A stretch of 64,000 bases of DNA, from assembly GCA_019009955.1 (NCBI GenBank), contig CM032230.1, forward strand, positions 109,961,001-110,025,000, in the 5' to 3' direction. Made by a program: the position numbers and the translations under genes. Below are positions 19,973 to 32,774 of the stretch, piece after piece (position 1 is the first letter of the stretch; every line of letters starts with the position of its first letter). Origin of the DNA: Riptortus pedestris. Its lineage: Eukaryota > Arthropoda > Insecta > Hemiptera > Alydidae. The notes beneath the pieces are model-generated. The model was not told the origin of the DNA. It made no database searches and saw only the letters and a list, made by a program, of their open reading frames with translations.

Positions 19973-22900
19973 AAGAGTAGAACACTTTCTGGATCACAAT
20001 GTTTCTCTTTAGCTAAATTTAATTAAAGTTTTCCAGAGATACATAAGATTATAAGCTATTATATGGCTTTGGATCAATAGTTCTATGAAACTAAATTAAA
20101 CTAGGTTTCAAACCATCATGATCCACAAAGCAATAAAATTTTTGAAAATTTGTAGGTGGAAACAGAAAAAAAAAATTGAATTTATATAAATGAGAAAAAT
20201 TTTATATGAAAAATATGAATTTTTTATGAGAAATTCAAGATTTTATATATTTATATAATACATATATACTCGTAATCTTGAATTTTTCAAAAATGAATTT
20301 ATAACATCAATAAAAAAAACAAAACAAAATCCTTTATTTTAAATCATAACAATTCCTAATAATATCTTTAAAAAAGTCTCTATCACATTTAATATGAATA
20401 CACAAGTCTATATAGTATAAAATATGAAAGTATTTATAAATAAAAATACAAGCAATAAATTAATTCTATTATATAATTGTCAACTTTATAATAATTACTT
20501 CACTTCATAACAACTTAGGGAACATTTAATACAAATTTTACTTTTGTACCATTAAATAAACTTTATTCTTATTTATATAAATCTACTTTTATCACATAAA
20601 TAATGGAATACACTTCTGTTGCTGCAGAAACTTATTACTGAATATAAAGTCAAAGACAGCCCTGCAGGAAAATGGAAGTTGAAGAAATATAGTTGTATCT
20701 TTTCAAAAAATAATTCAAATTCACAGCAAATAATTCTAATTCAAATTATCCCATCAGATATATAACAATAATTAATAAACAGTTAACATTTTGAAGGTCA
20801 TATCAAAGAAATTTTAATGTTAAAACAGAGTTGATAAAAGTTATATTTCTGTTTTCATTTTTTTAGTAATTTTGGAATTTATCTACTAACCACACAAATT
20901 TTAAAGAACCCTTTAATTACCATTTGTCATACTAATTATTCTGCTAAGGAGGTATAATAAAAAAAAGAAGGTACTAACTTAAAACCTTCCTTTTCAAAAT
21001 TGGATATCTTTCTTTTTATTAAAGGAAATTAATAAAATGAGGTTAGTATTATTGAAAGTCTAGATTATTACTTTTTTTATCCAAGAAAATCATTACAATG
21101 TAAATAAAATAATATTTACTAGGTAATACAGTCTTTGAAGGGTCTGGACCTCTGCCACCAATATTATTGACAATTGGGTGTGGTTCCCAGCAAGGTATCT
21201 TTGACTATAGAAGCCCAAACTAAATGTCCTTAAGCCACCAGAGCCTGGACCTACCTCTCCTTTTCCTACTTCCTTCTAATCAAAGTAAATTCTTCATTTA
21301 CTAACTTCTTGGGAAATTTGACGGATTCCATTCTCTAAACAATTCAATTAGTACACCATTGCTTCTGATACACCATCTGTGCTGCTGCTTGACAGTCCCA
21401 AGCATTTTTCACTGGGCTCTTCTCTCATAGGCCAGCAGCAATCTCCTGGTTTCTTTTGTGCGTCCATGTTTCATTCTCATACATGAAATGAGGTCTAATC
21501 ACTATTTTCAAAATCTTTCTTTAGATTCTTAAGGGAGCTTTCAGCAGGGCTTAGAAGCATCTGGTCCCATCTAGCATTTTTCATCTTATTGCGACCTGTT
21601 ACCAATCCCCTCAGATACATAAATGCTGTCTGTATAAGTAGGACGTATTTACTCCAGAGGTGTATGCAGGTTGTGTTCAATACAGTTCTGGCCTGTCTGG
21701 GCTTCATAGAGGGTCTAATGAACTTTTTTTTTTCTTACTTATACTCAGTCGTGAATTGTGCACATCTCGTACGTACCTTTTTACTACCCCATCAGTATTA
21801 CAATAGTTCCACCACCAATCAATAAGAGCATAATATAAATGGAATCACTAGGATTAGTTATTATTCCCCAGCTTCTTACTTCAAGGGTAGGGTTAAACAG
21901 GCACAGTGGTAATAGGTCTCCTTCCCTTAGGTCACCTATTAACCACATAGCTATCTGAGATGTCTACTCCAGATTTGACTTTACAGAATTTCCTTTGTGT
22001 AATTTTTGTCAATCTGATGAACGTGCTAGGTATTCCCAAGAATTACAATGCCTCTAATGATTTTTTATACACTTAATAAAGAGGCGAGCAGATCAATACT
22101 ATGCTGAAATGTTTTTTACAACATCTGCTGAATGGCAAAGATATTATCTGTTGTTGAGCATCTTTGGAAAAAAAAAAACCACCTTCTGAAATCATTCTGG
22201 GGCTTTCACAGGGTCCATTATCCCTTTCCATCAACCTTATGCATAAGGTCAGACATAATTTAGTTTACTCAATTTTCACATTTCATTTTATTACTTTTTA
22301 TGTAATATTTTTTTAAGTATTGAGGCCACCTACCCATGATTTGATACACTCAGCAATAAAGTGTCCTTCCAAATCATCACAAACTTCAGTCCATTAACAG
22401 ACCATTCAGTGACATTTAACTCCTTTAAAACTTTTGAGTCTCTTAATGTCTGAAAATATTCCTTTGAGCTCAATGTTTTTCTTTAGAAAAAGGAACAGTT
22501 GGGTTTGGACACATGCCAAAATTACATACAATTTCTTCAAATCCTAATGAATTGTAAAAATGAGTGGAAAAAACAAGATAATCTCGAAATTGAACTTATA
22601 TCGGTATTTAAACTTTGAACCATATAAGGAGATCAAGTCCTTTCAGAGATCAAACAAGGTTTTATACCGAGTAAAGCCATACAGGTTTATCCATGTTTCT
22701 AAGTGAATCTCCGTCTGAGGAACATTGTGGTAATGAATGACCTTCACATCTCTAACTACATACATGAACACTAAAAATGATGTAATAAAACAAGATTTAG
22801 TTATTTATCTAGCACTAATTTTCTTAAATGATCCAAAGTTGAAATAAATACTGACCATCATAGAATAATTTTAATTTGAAAATGGTGTACCTTCCTTTCG

Positions 22901-25900
22901 AGAATTTTTTTTTTTCATGTTGTTCATTGCTCCAGATACAAACACACAGTAAATTTATATTATAATGAAATGAATATAGAATGGACTACTAATAAAAATT
23001 TTTAAGAAATGACCTTCAAATGCCTGTTCGTAAAGAAATAATACCAGCCTATAACAAGTAAGTTAATTTTTCTCTAAAAAATAATCTAATAGGCCAAGAA
23101 ATCATTCCCTTGTTCTGATGGTTTTATAATACTAGCACCATTGGTTATCACCCATCTCAAATCTAGAGTTGTTAGGTTAAAAGAGTTTTGAGAAGAAAAA
23201 TTGAAATGGTGTTTTTTACAAAGAGATTTGAGGATAAATGGGTCTCCAAGAATAACATAAAAAAGTAAGAGTAATAGGAGATATCTATGCCAGATAAGAG
23301 TCAGTGGATAGTAATTAAGCAATAATCTACTTTACTCAGTAACTTCTGGTCTAAGATACAGATGTAAAAAAGATTTGAAAGGATAAGGTAAAATGCAGAA
23401 TGGATAATATTGGCTGTATAAATAAAGCAGTTGGAAAATAGGAAAACACTTGCTGGATGAGGGAAAATGTTAGACATAATATAAGAAATAAAACATGCAT
23501 AAAACTAAGCCCTGATTTGATAAGGGAAAGCACTAATTTGTTTAGGGAAATAACTGTTCTGATATGGAAAATCATTGGTAAGATAAGGGGGAAAAAAGGG
23601 CTAATTATAGGAAGTAAATGGGCTGGATAAGTGGGAAAAGAGGATAAATAAGTGGAAATAGCAATCAAAATAAATATTGTTCACTTTTTCCTTTTATACT
23701 AAATTAAGCCATTCCCATACCACCTTGAAATAATAGTTAGATCCTATTTCTTTCCAACAAAATTAAAAAGGCTTTCTCTGAGGAATGGCACTGAAGTCAC
23801 ACTATTTAGTAACAAAATAAAATCCTAACTCATATGTCATCTTCAAAGCTTACATGTCTTTTTTTAATTGTGTTACATCTGTCACGCATATGTAGGTATC
23901 CTATGTTTGAAAAAAATAAACTAATTTAATAAATAAATAAATAAAATAATTTGTGTTACTGAACTACATAATATTGATTTAGGGCTAGGGCTGTAAATAT
24001 AAATATTAATGGGAGGATATGTGGCAATTCACTGTTCCTAGCCGGTTTTCCATATGGCCTATGTAAAAAATATTTGAAAATTCAAGTCACTGCACCTTTG
24101 ACACTGAAGTGTCAATGATTTTTTTCACACAGTAAAATAAATGTGACCTAACAATTGGCAGTGTTAAAACATTGTTCTTTTTACTTACGCTAATTATAGG
24201 AGTAACAAAGATTGTTTAATAGTTATATAACGACATCCAAATATTTAATAAAATGAAATAACTTCACACAATGAAATCACTTGTCTAATCTTTTTTAACC
24301 TAACATCTCATGATAAAAGTTTTTTTTATTTTACACAATTAGATCTCACCAAGCTCAATTAACACATTACATGTCATATAATGTTTACAAATATTTGTGT
24401 TTTGCAATAAACATTTATTAAGCATGATAAACTTGTGAAGTCCTGAATAGAAGATTTTGTATTATTAACAAAAAATTGTGGGCTAGGGAGAATCAGGTTT
24501 GCTTTATTAATCGACCACGGTTTTTCAAGGTCGAGTGTCAAGCTACTGCCTGTATGAGCTAATTATTAGTGAGGGTGTTTCTTTTATTTCAGAATCTTTT
24601 AAGGCTATGGTGGTCAAACTCATTTCAATAGGTGTGCATAAAATGCTAGGCTCTTCCAAAAAATGTTCATTTCGAAAGTACTTGTAATGAACCTAAGATT
24701 GAATGACATATTTCACTTATAAATGGGACCTTCTCCTGAAGTCGATACACTAAACATTTTGAGAGATAAATTGTGATAATATATTTCGTTTAATGGCCAT
24801 TTTGACTGTATTTCAATCAGCGGGAGTAAAAGGGACTTGGGCTGAGGGAATATATAAGGGGATTCAGTCAAGTGCCAAAGTTGGTCAGAAGCAAGATTCT
24901 CATGAGTCAACATTTGCTCACACTTCAGCTATCAGCCAAGCACACCACAAGTCTGGTCTGCACACAGAAAGCCCCATCTTAAAATTAACTAAAACTTTTG
25001 TAGCTTAGTTATAGTTAGACATAAGTTGCCCCAATTTTAATTACTATTGGAAAGAAAATATCTCATCCAATATTAATTATAGAATGATTTAGGAGGTACT
25101 ATCTCAAGAAAAATGTCAGTACACCTGATGTTAACAGAAAAATAGCTTGTTAGTTAAAATTTAAAAGAATATTTTAACTAACAATCATATAACTATGGAT
25201 AATAAAAAAATGTACGAAGTCATTTTTTAAGAGTTTTTTGCTTTGATACTATTAAAAGTTGGACTCTTCACAAAAAGAGAAAAAAACGCAGAAAGACATT
25301 TTTCAAGACACAAAGATCTCAAGGCTTTGGTGAATCTTGGAACATGAAACAGAAATATTTCCAATAACTTATGAATCTTGATTAGCTTCAATATAGTCCT
25401 ACATTTGATGTACTGCCCCAGCAGTGTGCTCCTTTATAAAGAGTAAACAAGGTTTGGAGTTACTTCTGTACATTGTGCTCTGTGGAATCTATAGTAAACC
25501 CGAGGGTTTGCATTTCTTAACTCATTCAAGACAACACAAAATAAGAACTCTCCTTACCCATTGTTAACATACTGACTGCCAGGTTCAGTCGTTGTGTTAC
25601 TGACATGGTATGCTGGGTCAGACATACTCTCTATCCTGTACTTCTCTTTACTATTGGCTCCACTTTTTCTTAAATGTAAGGAATAGTGTTGAAACTTAAA
25701 ACGATGCTGAGTAAGCATTCAGGGAACAAATAGAAACCCCATCAGTAACTGTTTACCTAAATATAATCTAGGATGAAATAATAGCATTCAACTTTGTATC
25801 TATAGTTCGGAGTATGTGCATTATCTACTACACCACTGCCAACTCCCAACTATAATAATAAAATGCATACAGGCACAAAAACATATATATAATTATTTAT

Positions 25901-28471
25901 ATTTTGGCATGTAATGTGTTAATTGTTAACCAAAATTCAATCACATGATATCCTCAATTGAAACAATAGTTTCCCCTTTTTGCTTTGGCTTGAAAAATAA
26001 ATAAACTAAATCAAAACAAATCAAACTTGCCTTTGAGCTTAATAGGAAAGAGTGAAGTTTTGAATAATTGGACACCTATAATAATTCTTCAATCATATGT
26101 TAGCAAAATAAAGAAAAGCTAGAATGAGAAAAATAGAACAAGCACTAATTCCTGGCTCATATCATAAAATGATTACATAAATATTAGCATAATTAAAAAC
26201 ACTTGAGCTATTAATATAGACAGACTTTTCATTTTTTTTCTCAAAGAAAATTCTTAGTCATTTGTTGTTTTATCATTTAATTACATATATACATATTAAT
26301 TTATAGAAATTAAATAAAAGACAACATTGTTTAAATATAGTTAAGATTTTAGTCATTTATCTACGTAATTTTAAACTTTTCCAACTATTATTTTAATAAA
26401 TTATGAAAGATTAAGAATGCCTTAAAGTTAAATTGAATACAAAGACAAACTTCACAGTCAAAGAAGAGAAACACACATTAATAGATTACTTTACAATTTA
26501 CAAAACAGGGTTTGTTTCTCTTCATGTTTATTAACCCTATATTTATTCAACAATTTAACTCTGTACAGTCGTGTATAAAAGAGATAATCAAGTTACTCAG
26601 TAAAGTATAGGGAACTGAGTGCAACTAGGCTCTTATTCATACAACAAAGTGACTAGTGACTTTATTATCACATTTCTCATTGGATTTTAAATATAATTAT
26701 AACTAAAATAATAATAGTCGAAGTAATTACTTTTTCATAGGAAAATAAATATTAAATAGGGCATTCAAAAAGTATTGTGATGTTTGACAGTGACCCCAAA
26801 TCCATACTTATATTGCTGAGGTAATTGTTTACATTTCTATTTTTATTTTATACCATTCCTTGAGAAATAAAAGTTTCATGTATTCACTGGTGCTTATAGG
26901 AAAGCTTAACTTATTTTCTTCATCAAATATTTGGATAGCTACGGAAAATAAAATTAAATTCGAGTGTTATAAAACCTATTCTTGCAGGAAGGGCAGCAGG
27001 AATGTTGGCCTACCATGTGAGCCATCCTCCCTACCAATCTCCGTATTATGAATACTTTTCAATATCATCTGCTTTCCTCAACTATCATATTATTACTCCT
27101 AATGCAAAATAAAATTTCAGGAACATGTTATATTTGTCAGTGAGTACGTAAATGTCAAGGAGTTTGTTCCTTTAATATAAATATGACAAAATTGAAAAGA
27201 AACAGTATTTCGAAATATGCCATCCTCTGTAACGAGGGCATTTTACTCCAATGACATGCACCAACCACAGCACTCAGTGGATTAGCATTATAAGAGTTGA
27301 GGACTAACGACATCAAGGCATTATCTGTATTAAAACAGCTCCATTAATAAGGTCTTAAATAGGCCCTGCCTAATTCACCTATTCAAAGTTGAAGATCAAA
27401 TCCCATGATCCTTTGTCCTTAATTCAGATCCTTTAACATCACCATTCTTTATAGTAAATAACCATGTTTCATTGTTTCTTCCAGCCAAACCTCAACAATC
27501 ATTTTGCCAATAATCTTAGCGTTTCTCCAATAATTGATTTGTCAACTGATTTTCATATTTAACTTTAAATATATAAATATATTTCTATTTGTTTGTTTTC
27601 TAGTTGTTGTGCTTATTAATACAGATGTAGTTGCTTCTCATAAAACAACAAAAGTTCAATATGATTTTATATACATAAAAAAATATAAATAAAAGCTTCA
27701 AATTAAACTGTTTCTTTTTAAAAAAAAAAAAAAAAAAAAAATATTAGACCAGCTGAACAAAGATAGTCCATATCTTTGATAAAAAATATCAATTATAATA
27801 ACACAGTTTCCACATACTTCTTTAGTTCAATGAAGGTAAAAATAAGTTGGATCCATAAACAAATAGCTCTTTCTCTTGAAAAAAATGTGACCCTAAACAT
27901 TAAGATGATCTGTGTAAAGAGCAATGTATCAACCTACCTTCTCTCAAAAACGACCCCAAGCCTCCTTACTTACGTAAGACTATATTCTTTTTTGTGGCAT
28001 AGAAGAGTTACTGTATTTTAAGATTACACACTAAAGAGTAATTAAAAGTAAAATTTAAAAAAATAAAATATCTAAATTGGACAGATACAACTTTAGCTCC
28101 TAATCAAAATTTACTCTTTACCAATATCTCTGCACAATAATTAAGACCTTGTTTTAATTTCTCACTACTAATTAAAAAAAGGACTTTCTGAGATTAAAGC
28201 CTCATAATATCATAACAGAAACCATTTCGGAACACAAACAAGCACGCACATATACACACGCGTGCACACAAGCATGCATTTACACACACACACATCTTAA
28301 TTGTTGTCTTTTGACCTATTTAAACATTTATTAAATATCACTCATGGCACAGTATCAAACAAAATTTCTCTTTCTTTCTAATCCATTTATTTACCAATCC
28401 CACATGTTTCATTTTTTTTATATCTTCTTCTAAAGGAGTTCTCTTCTTCTAGCATAATAAATAATAAAATA
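19973..28471. other. 8.5 kb AT-rich stretch without a supported gene
   Basis: No exon with credible splice sites and family similarity was found. Three items stand out. A minus-strand LINE-like fragment around 21120-21700 contains PHFMYENETWTHKRNQE, broken by stops. A TATA-like promoter stretch sits near 24850. A tRNA-like SINE-2 fragment lies at about 25790-25850 (minus). There is a CA/TG-rich patch at 28226-28300 and an A20-type run at 27720-27740. The rest is unremarkable A/T-rich DNA. Confidence 0.5.
21120..21700 (-). repeat. Possible LINE reverse-transcriptase 3' fragment, decayed
   Basis: On the minus strand, broken frames give KMKNARWDQMLL and, downstream, PHFMYENETWTHKRNQEIAAG. The latter resembles the YGCETWTL-type region after the reverse transcriptase of many LINEs. 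Base composition is less AT-rich than the flanks. I cannot assign a clade, and a decayed single-copy gene is possible. Confidence 0.3.
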
Positions 28472-28983
28472 CAGGGTAATTCAAAAAGAATACCACAACT
28501 TTAGGAATTTAAAACAGGATAGAGCGCCACCACATTGGCACTCATCTGTATGTGACTAACTGAACCACTACCCGAGGCGATTGATCGGCCGCAAGGCAGC
28601 CCATGACAGTAAAATTCATCACTGGCCTCCAAGAAGCCCTGACCTTACCCACTGCGATTTTTTCTTATGGGGGTATGTTAAGGATATAGTATTTCGGCCA
28701 CCTCTCCCAGATACCATTGATGATTTGAAACAAGAAATAACAGCAGCTATTCAACCTATTACGCCTGAATTGCTACAGAGAGTGTGGAACGAGTTTGAGT
28801 ATCGGGTTGCTATTGCTCGAGTGTCTGGAGGGGGTTATATTGAACATCTCTGAACTTTTTTTTGAGTGAAAAAATAAACTTTTTAAAATACTCTTTGTAA
28901 TGATGTATAACAGAAGGTTCTTTTATGTTTCTTTCATTAAATACACATTTTTAAAGATGTGGTATTCTTTTTGAATCACCCTG
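28472..28983 (+). mobile_element. Tc1/mariner-type element, internally deleted
   Basis: Inverted ends cagggtaattcaaaaagaat (28472) and attctttttgaatcaccctg (to 28983) are flanked by TA on both sides. The remaining coding part, about 28570-28853, encodes the C-terminal end of a DDE transposase: WPPRSPDLTHCDFFLWGYVKD includes the third catalytic aspartate, and the frame ends RVSGGGYIEHL. The N-terminal two thirds are gone. Confidence 0.85.
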
Positions 28984-29669
28984 TACATTTACAAAAATAT
29001 TTGCAACAAATATTGTCCATCAAATTTTAAAATATTTTGCAATCGTACTTGTGAAATACTGAAACCAGGATCCCTACTAGAAAATAGGACTTTATTATTT
29101 TTTAACAGTGTTCTGAGCAACAAATGTAAAATATTTAGGATAAGTAATAATATTGCAATGCAAATATTGTTGAGGTTAATGTTGTCATTACAACATCATC
29201 CTGTAATATGTACATATGTTATGTATTTTTAGGTTATAATAAAATGCGAATACATGAATGTTGTCTGCTTATTTTAATAAATATGGGTTAAATCAAATTT
29301 GTGAACAAAATATCTTTTAATTTTTTTGAAAAAAAACTAATATTTTACTTTTTTCTTGATTGAGCAAGGTCCTAAGAAGGTGGCTTAAGATTTGTAACAT
29401 GTATGATTGGTGAACAAAATGGATTAAAAAAAAGGAGGAATTTTTGTTTGATTCTAAGATATATATATATATCACTAGAGCAATAAATTTTATATCAAAT
29501 TTAAAATCCAACGAGGAAGTCCATAATATACAAGTTACACGATGTATTGTATTGAAAACATTCATGTTAGAATATCCTAGACTTTTGGTAACTTTTTGGA
29601 TAGCGAGGATGGTCCAAAATGGCACATTTGATAAGCTTCACCTGCGACTAGGTGAGAGCTGGCTATTTG
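28984..29669. other. AT-rich stretch downstream of the orphan exon
   Basis: It probably includes the 3' UTR of the minus-strand exon at 29670-29778. A short (TA)n lies at 29459-29471. No other coding sequence is supported. Confidence 0.45.
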
Positions 29670-29778
29670 CTATTCCTCTTCTTCTTCCTCTTCAGATGAT
29701 GAGGACTCTGGCATACTACTAAACCAGTTTTCTCTAGCACAGGATATTGTTACACCGCTTTGCATTCCATTGCTGCAC
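29670..29778 (-). CDS. Terminal exon of an unidentified gene, acidic tail
   Basis: After the acceptor ttgaattgcag at 29779, one nucleotide completes the previous codon. Then 35 codons read CSNGMQSGVTISCARENWFS, SMPESSSS and seven Glu, ending TAG at 29672-29670. The RENWF..MPESSSSEEE form looks like a genuine protein C-terminus, with an acidic Ser cluster suited to CK2 phosphorylation. It lies 1.9 kb downstream of the DGCR2 stop on the same strand but needs a phase-2 donor, while the DGCR2 tail exons end in phase 1. It therefore does not simply replace the DGCR2 last exon. I do not recognise the family. Confidence 0.4.
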
Positions 29779-31693
29779 CTGCAATTCAAGGGCCCATTTA
29801 GAATAATATTCTAAACTAAAATAGTTTAAAAGCTAAATAAAAAACAGATATTATTACTTATCCTTGTTATACTTAATATAACAATTATAGTTTTCATGAC
29901 AAAACTGTAAAGTATAGAGTTATTTTAATATTTCAACATTAACTTTTTGAAACATTAAAAATTGGATGGTATTGTGGACGTTACAAGTTCTTTAGCCACT
30001 CAGGACTTGAGGAATTTGTGATCAGAGTTTTACGTAGTAAGTGAACAAGTTGAAATACAACCCACGTTAACCAAGGAAGACCTGAAATTAGTTATCTACA
30101 GTAGCTGAAGCTGCCACTACAGGGTCATATAATAAACTATACACATTTCATTCTGTCTCAGACAAAGTGCACTGGTGTTAAATGTAGTACTTTCAGAAGC
30201 TTTCCTCCTCATACATTCTATTACAGTAGCTGAGATGGTGTACACAATATTCAACAGAGGGGCATACTCTAATTCAGTAACAGAGAAAGAGCACATCATG
30301 GCCAATTTCAGGAAGAAGTGTATCCAGAGACTTTTTCACAACTCCGTCCTCTTATTTCATAGATAAACAAACTTTCTGGGAGCTCTCAAAATTAACCCAA
30401 GGTGTTCTTTCTTTTATCAAATGACCTGACCTAAGGAAATCTATCAGCCCAGGACATTGAAAACACATTTTAGAAGAAATAGACAGGCATAAGATGTCTA
30501 ATAGAGAAAAGGAGAGATCAGCCAAATGATCAGAGGAAATTATTTCAAATGAAAATGCATAGGAGGCTTAGAGTCTAACAAAAAGAAAAGGAAGCCATTG
30601 AGAAGTGGAAACAAAACAAAAAAGTACGGAACATATTATAACAAAAAGACATATTATGGAAAGATCATCAGTCAGATGATACAGCATTAGACAATACAAC
30701 ACCTTTCCCAAATTTCTAATTATCAGGAAAATTTTCAAATGCCAGCCAACTCTCTCTTTCCCAACATTCAAGCTAAAGGCTGAAGGCTAAGGAACATTTA
30801 CAAGGGGTGATATTATTTTTGTATCTAGAGTTAGTTTTCACCTAGACATTTCAACCTAGAACATTTTTTGTTCCAGCTTCCTGACATTGTGAATTGTGGC
30901 AACCTTGAAAGAAGAAATTGTTATTGAAAATGGCAGAAAGATATGTAATTAAATAAAATGAAAGAATTAATATCTTCGAAACCAAACCCCATCAATCTGT
31001 CACCTCAACTCAGGAGGATGGATACGAGCTCATAAATAAAGAAATGAATAGCATACAAATACATACTAGTAGATTTTTATCAAGATGCTGGAGCAAAAGC
31101 TATTAAAGATAAGAAGTTAGAATGAGAAATGAATAAAAACAGTAGGTATCGAGTAATATATTTGACCCTCAGATAAAAAATAAACTCCTACATTAGTTCT
31201 TGGGATAAAGAGAATTGATTTGTTATGTATATAACAAATAAAAACAATTTCCAAGCTATGTACGAAGTATAAGGCTTTTAGAGACTCACAGGTCTTGGAG
31301 AAAAATCGAATGGAACTAGAAAAAATAAACAACTCGAGAAACTAGCATGAGGATAGGAAAGTAAATAAGAGAAATGGAGAAATGGGAACAATACATAATG
31401 TCTCTTAAAGAACTTAATTGTAGTTAAGTCTTGAAAAACAGTTAGACAAAGAAGAAAAAAACCTGATGTGGGCACACCAGAATGTACCCCTATTAAATCA
31501 AATAAACAAAATGTCAGATTTCACTTCTTTTAAAATTATAACCTTTTTATTACAAAACAAGAAAGATACTATACAAAAGCTTTTATCGACAATAAGTAAG
31601 AAGACATTTGTCATTTTTTATCAAAACTTAACTTAAATCAATACTGATCCAACATATGACAATTTCAGATTAAATGCTCATATAATAGTAATA
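29779..31693. other. AT-rich stretch between the orphan exon and the DGCR2 stop
   Basis: This contains the likely DGCR2 3' UTR at its right end. Frames are broken throughout and I could not find an upstream exon for the orphan terminal exon. A region at 30000-30370 has fewer stops on both strands but no recognisable family. Confidence 0.45.
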
Positions 31694-32076
31694 TTAATCT
31701 GAACATATGTACCTTTGTTGTTGCTTCCTAGGGTGAGTTGGTAAAGTAAGCGAGGTACGGCTATAAAAATGTGGATCTCCCTGCTCTCCAGTCCTTCGAT
31801 GTAATGTCATTGTAACGAGATCCTCCTCGTAGCCAGGAGTCTGTCTCATGTTGCAGTTCTCACACTCGCTCCTATAGTCGTCACTCTCATCAGCACCCTC
31901 CTTCTTTGATTCTATAACAGCAGCAGTGGCTGTACTACTGCTCCCAACTACAGCGTTTGGCACTACATTTGCACTTGTACTTGCACAGCTCTCTGTCTCT
32001 TTAACTACATCACTTCCTCCTCCTCCTCCTGATGCAGTGCTTAGACTACAGGCTCCAGTTTCTTCTACAACGCCAA
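31694..32076 (-). CDS. DGCR2: DGCR2 last exon
   Basis: It starts after tttttattag at 32077 in phase 1 and runs 127 codons including TAA. It opens VGVVEETGACSLSTAS, has a Gly5 run and Ser/Thr/Ala-rich low-complexity linker, then the conserved block SDDYRSECENCNMRQTPGYE, EEDLVTMTLHRRTGE and DPHFYSRTSLTLPTHPRKQQ. The conserved end is the strongest part of the DGCR2 identification. Confidence 0.85.
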
Positions 32077-32439
32077 CTAATAAAAATCCCAAAATAAATT
32101 ACTTATTCAAAAATTAAAAAGGTACTGCAATCAATGTTCCTCAAAAATAAATTAGAGGGAATAGTAATAAGGGTATTATAGATTAGTTTATACTAAATAT
32201 TGATAGAACTTGCTACCCATAATATAAAAGAAAATCAATGTAGCATGTGAGAATACATATATAACTAATCTTCCTAGTCAACAGGTTTAATTAAAAGTCA
32301 TTAATCCAAATCTTCATTATTCTAGTAAAAAAATAATTCGTCACAGGGCCTATGTAAACTAGACTGATTTCCCACATGTTGTCATGACACACATATATTG
32401 ATAGTGATCAATTGAGAAAAATTGAGACTGCTAGATTGT

Positions 32440-32523
<84 letters not shown>

Positions 32524-32721
32524 GTGCTGATGTTTTCGACCAGGTTGTATTTATATGTGGTGTGTTTCGGACCCTAGTCATAGTGCAATAAGAATGTATA
32601 ATAGTCTATAAATATATTTAGTCTTGCCCTGAGGAAGAGAAAATAAAGATTCTCGAAATATCGGCATAAACTAAGATTCATTTCACCAACATTGACCAAA
32701 ACTCCGAAAAGAACAACACAC

Positions 32722-32774
<53 letters not shown>

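Noticed and set aside
24793..25008. 71-codon + frame MAILTVFQSAGVKGTWAEG
   Set aside because: It overlaps the promoter-like TATATAAG and is not recognisable; an opposite-strand frame of equal length exists.
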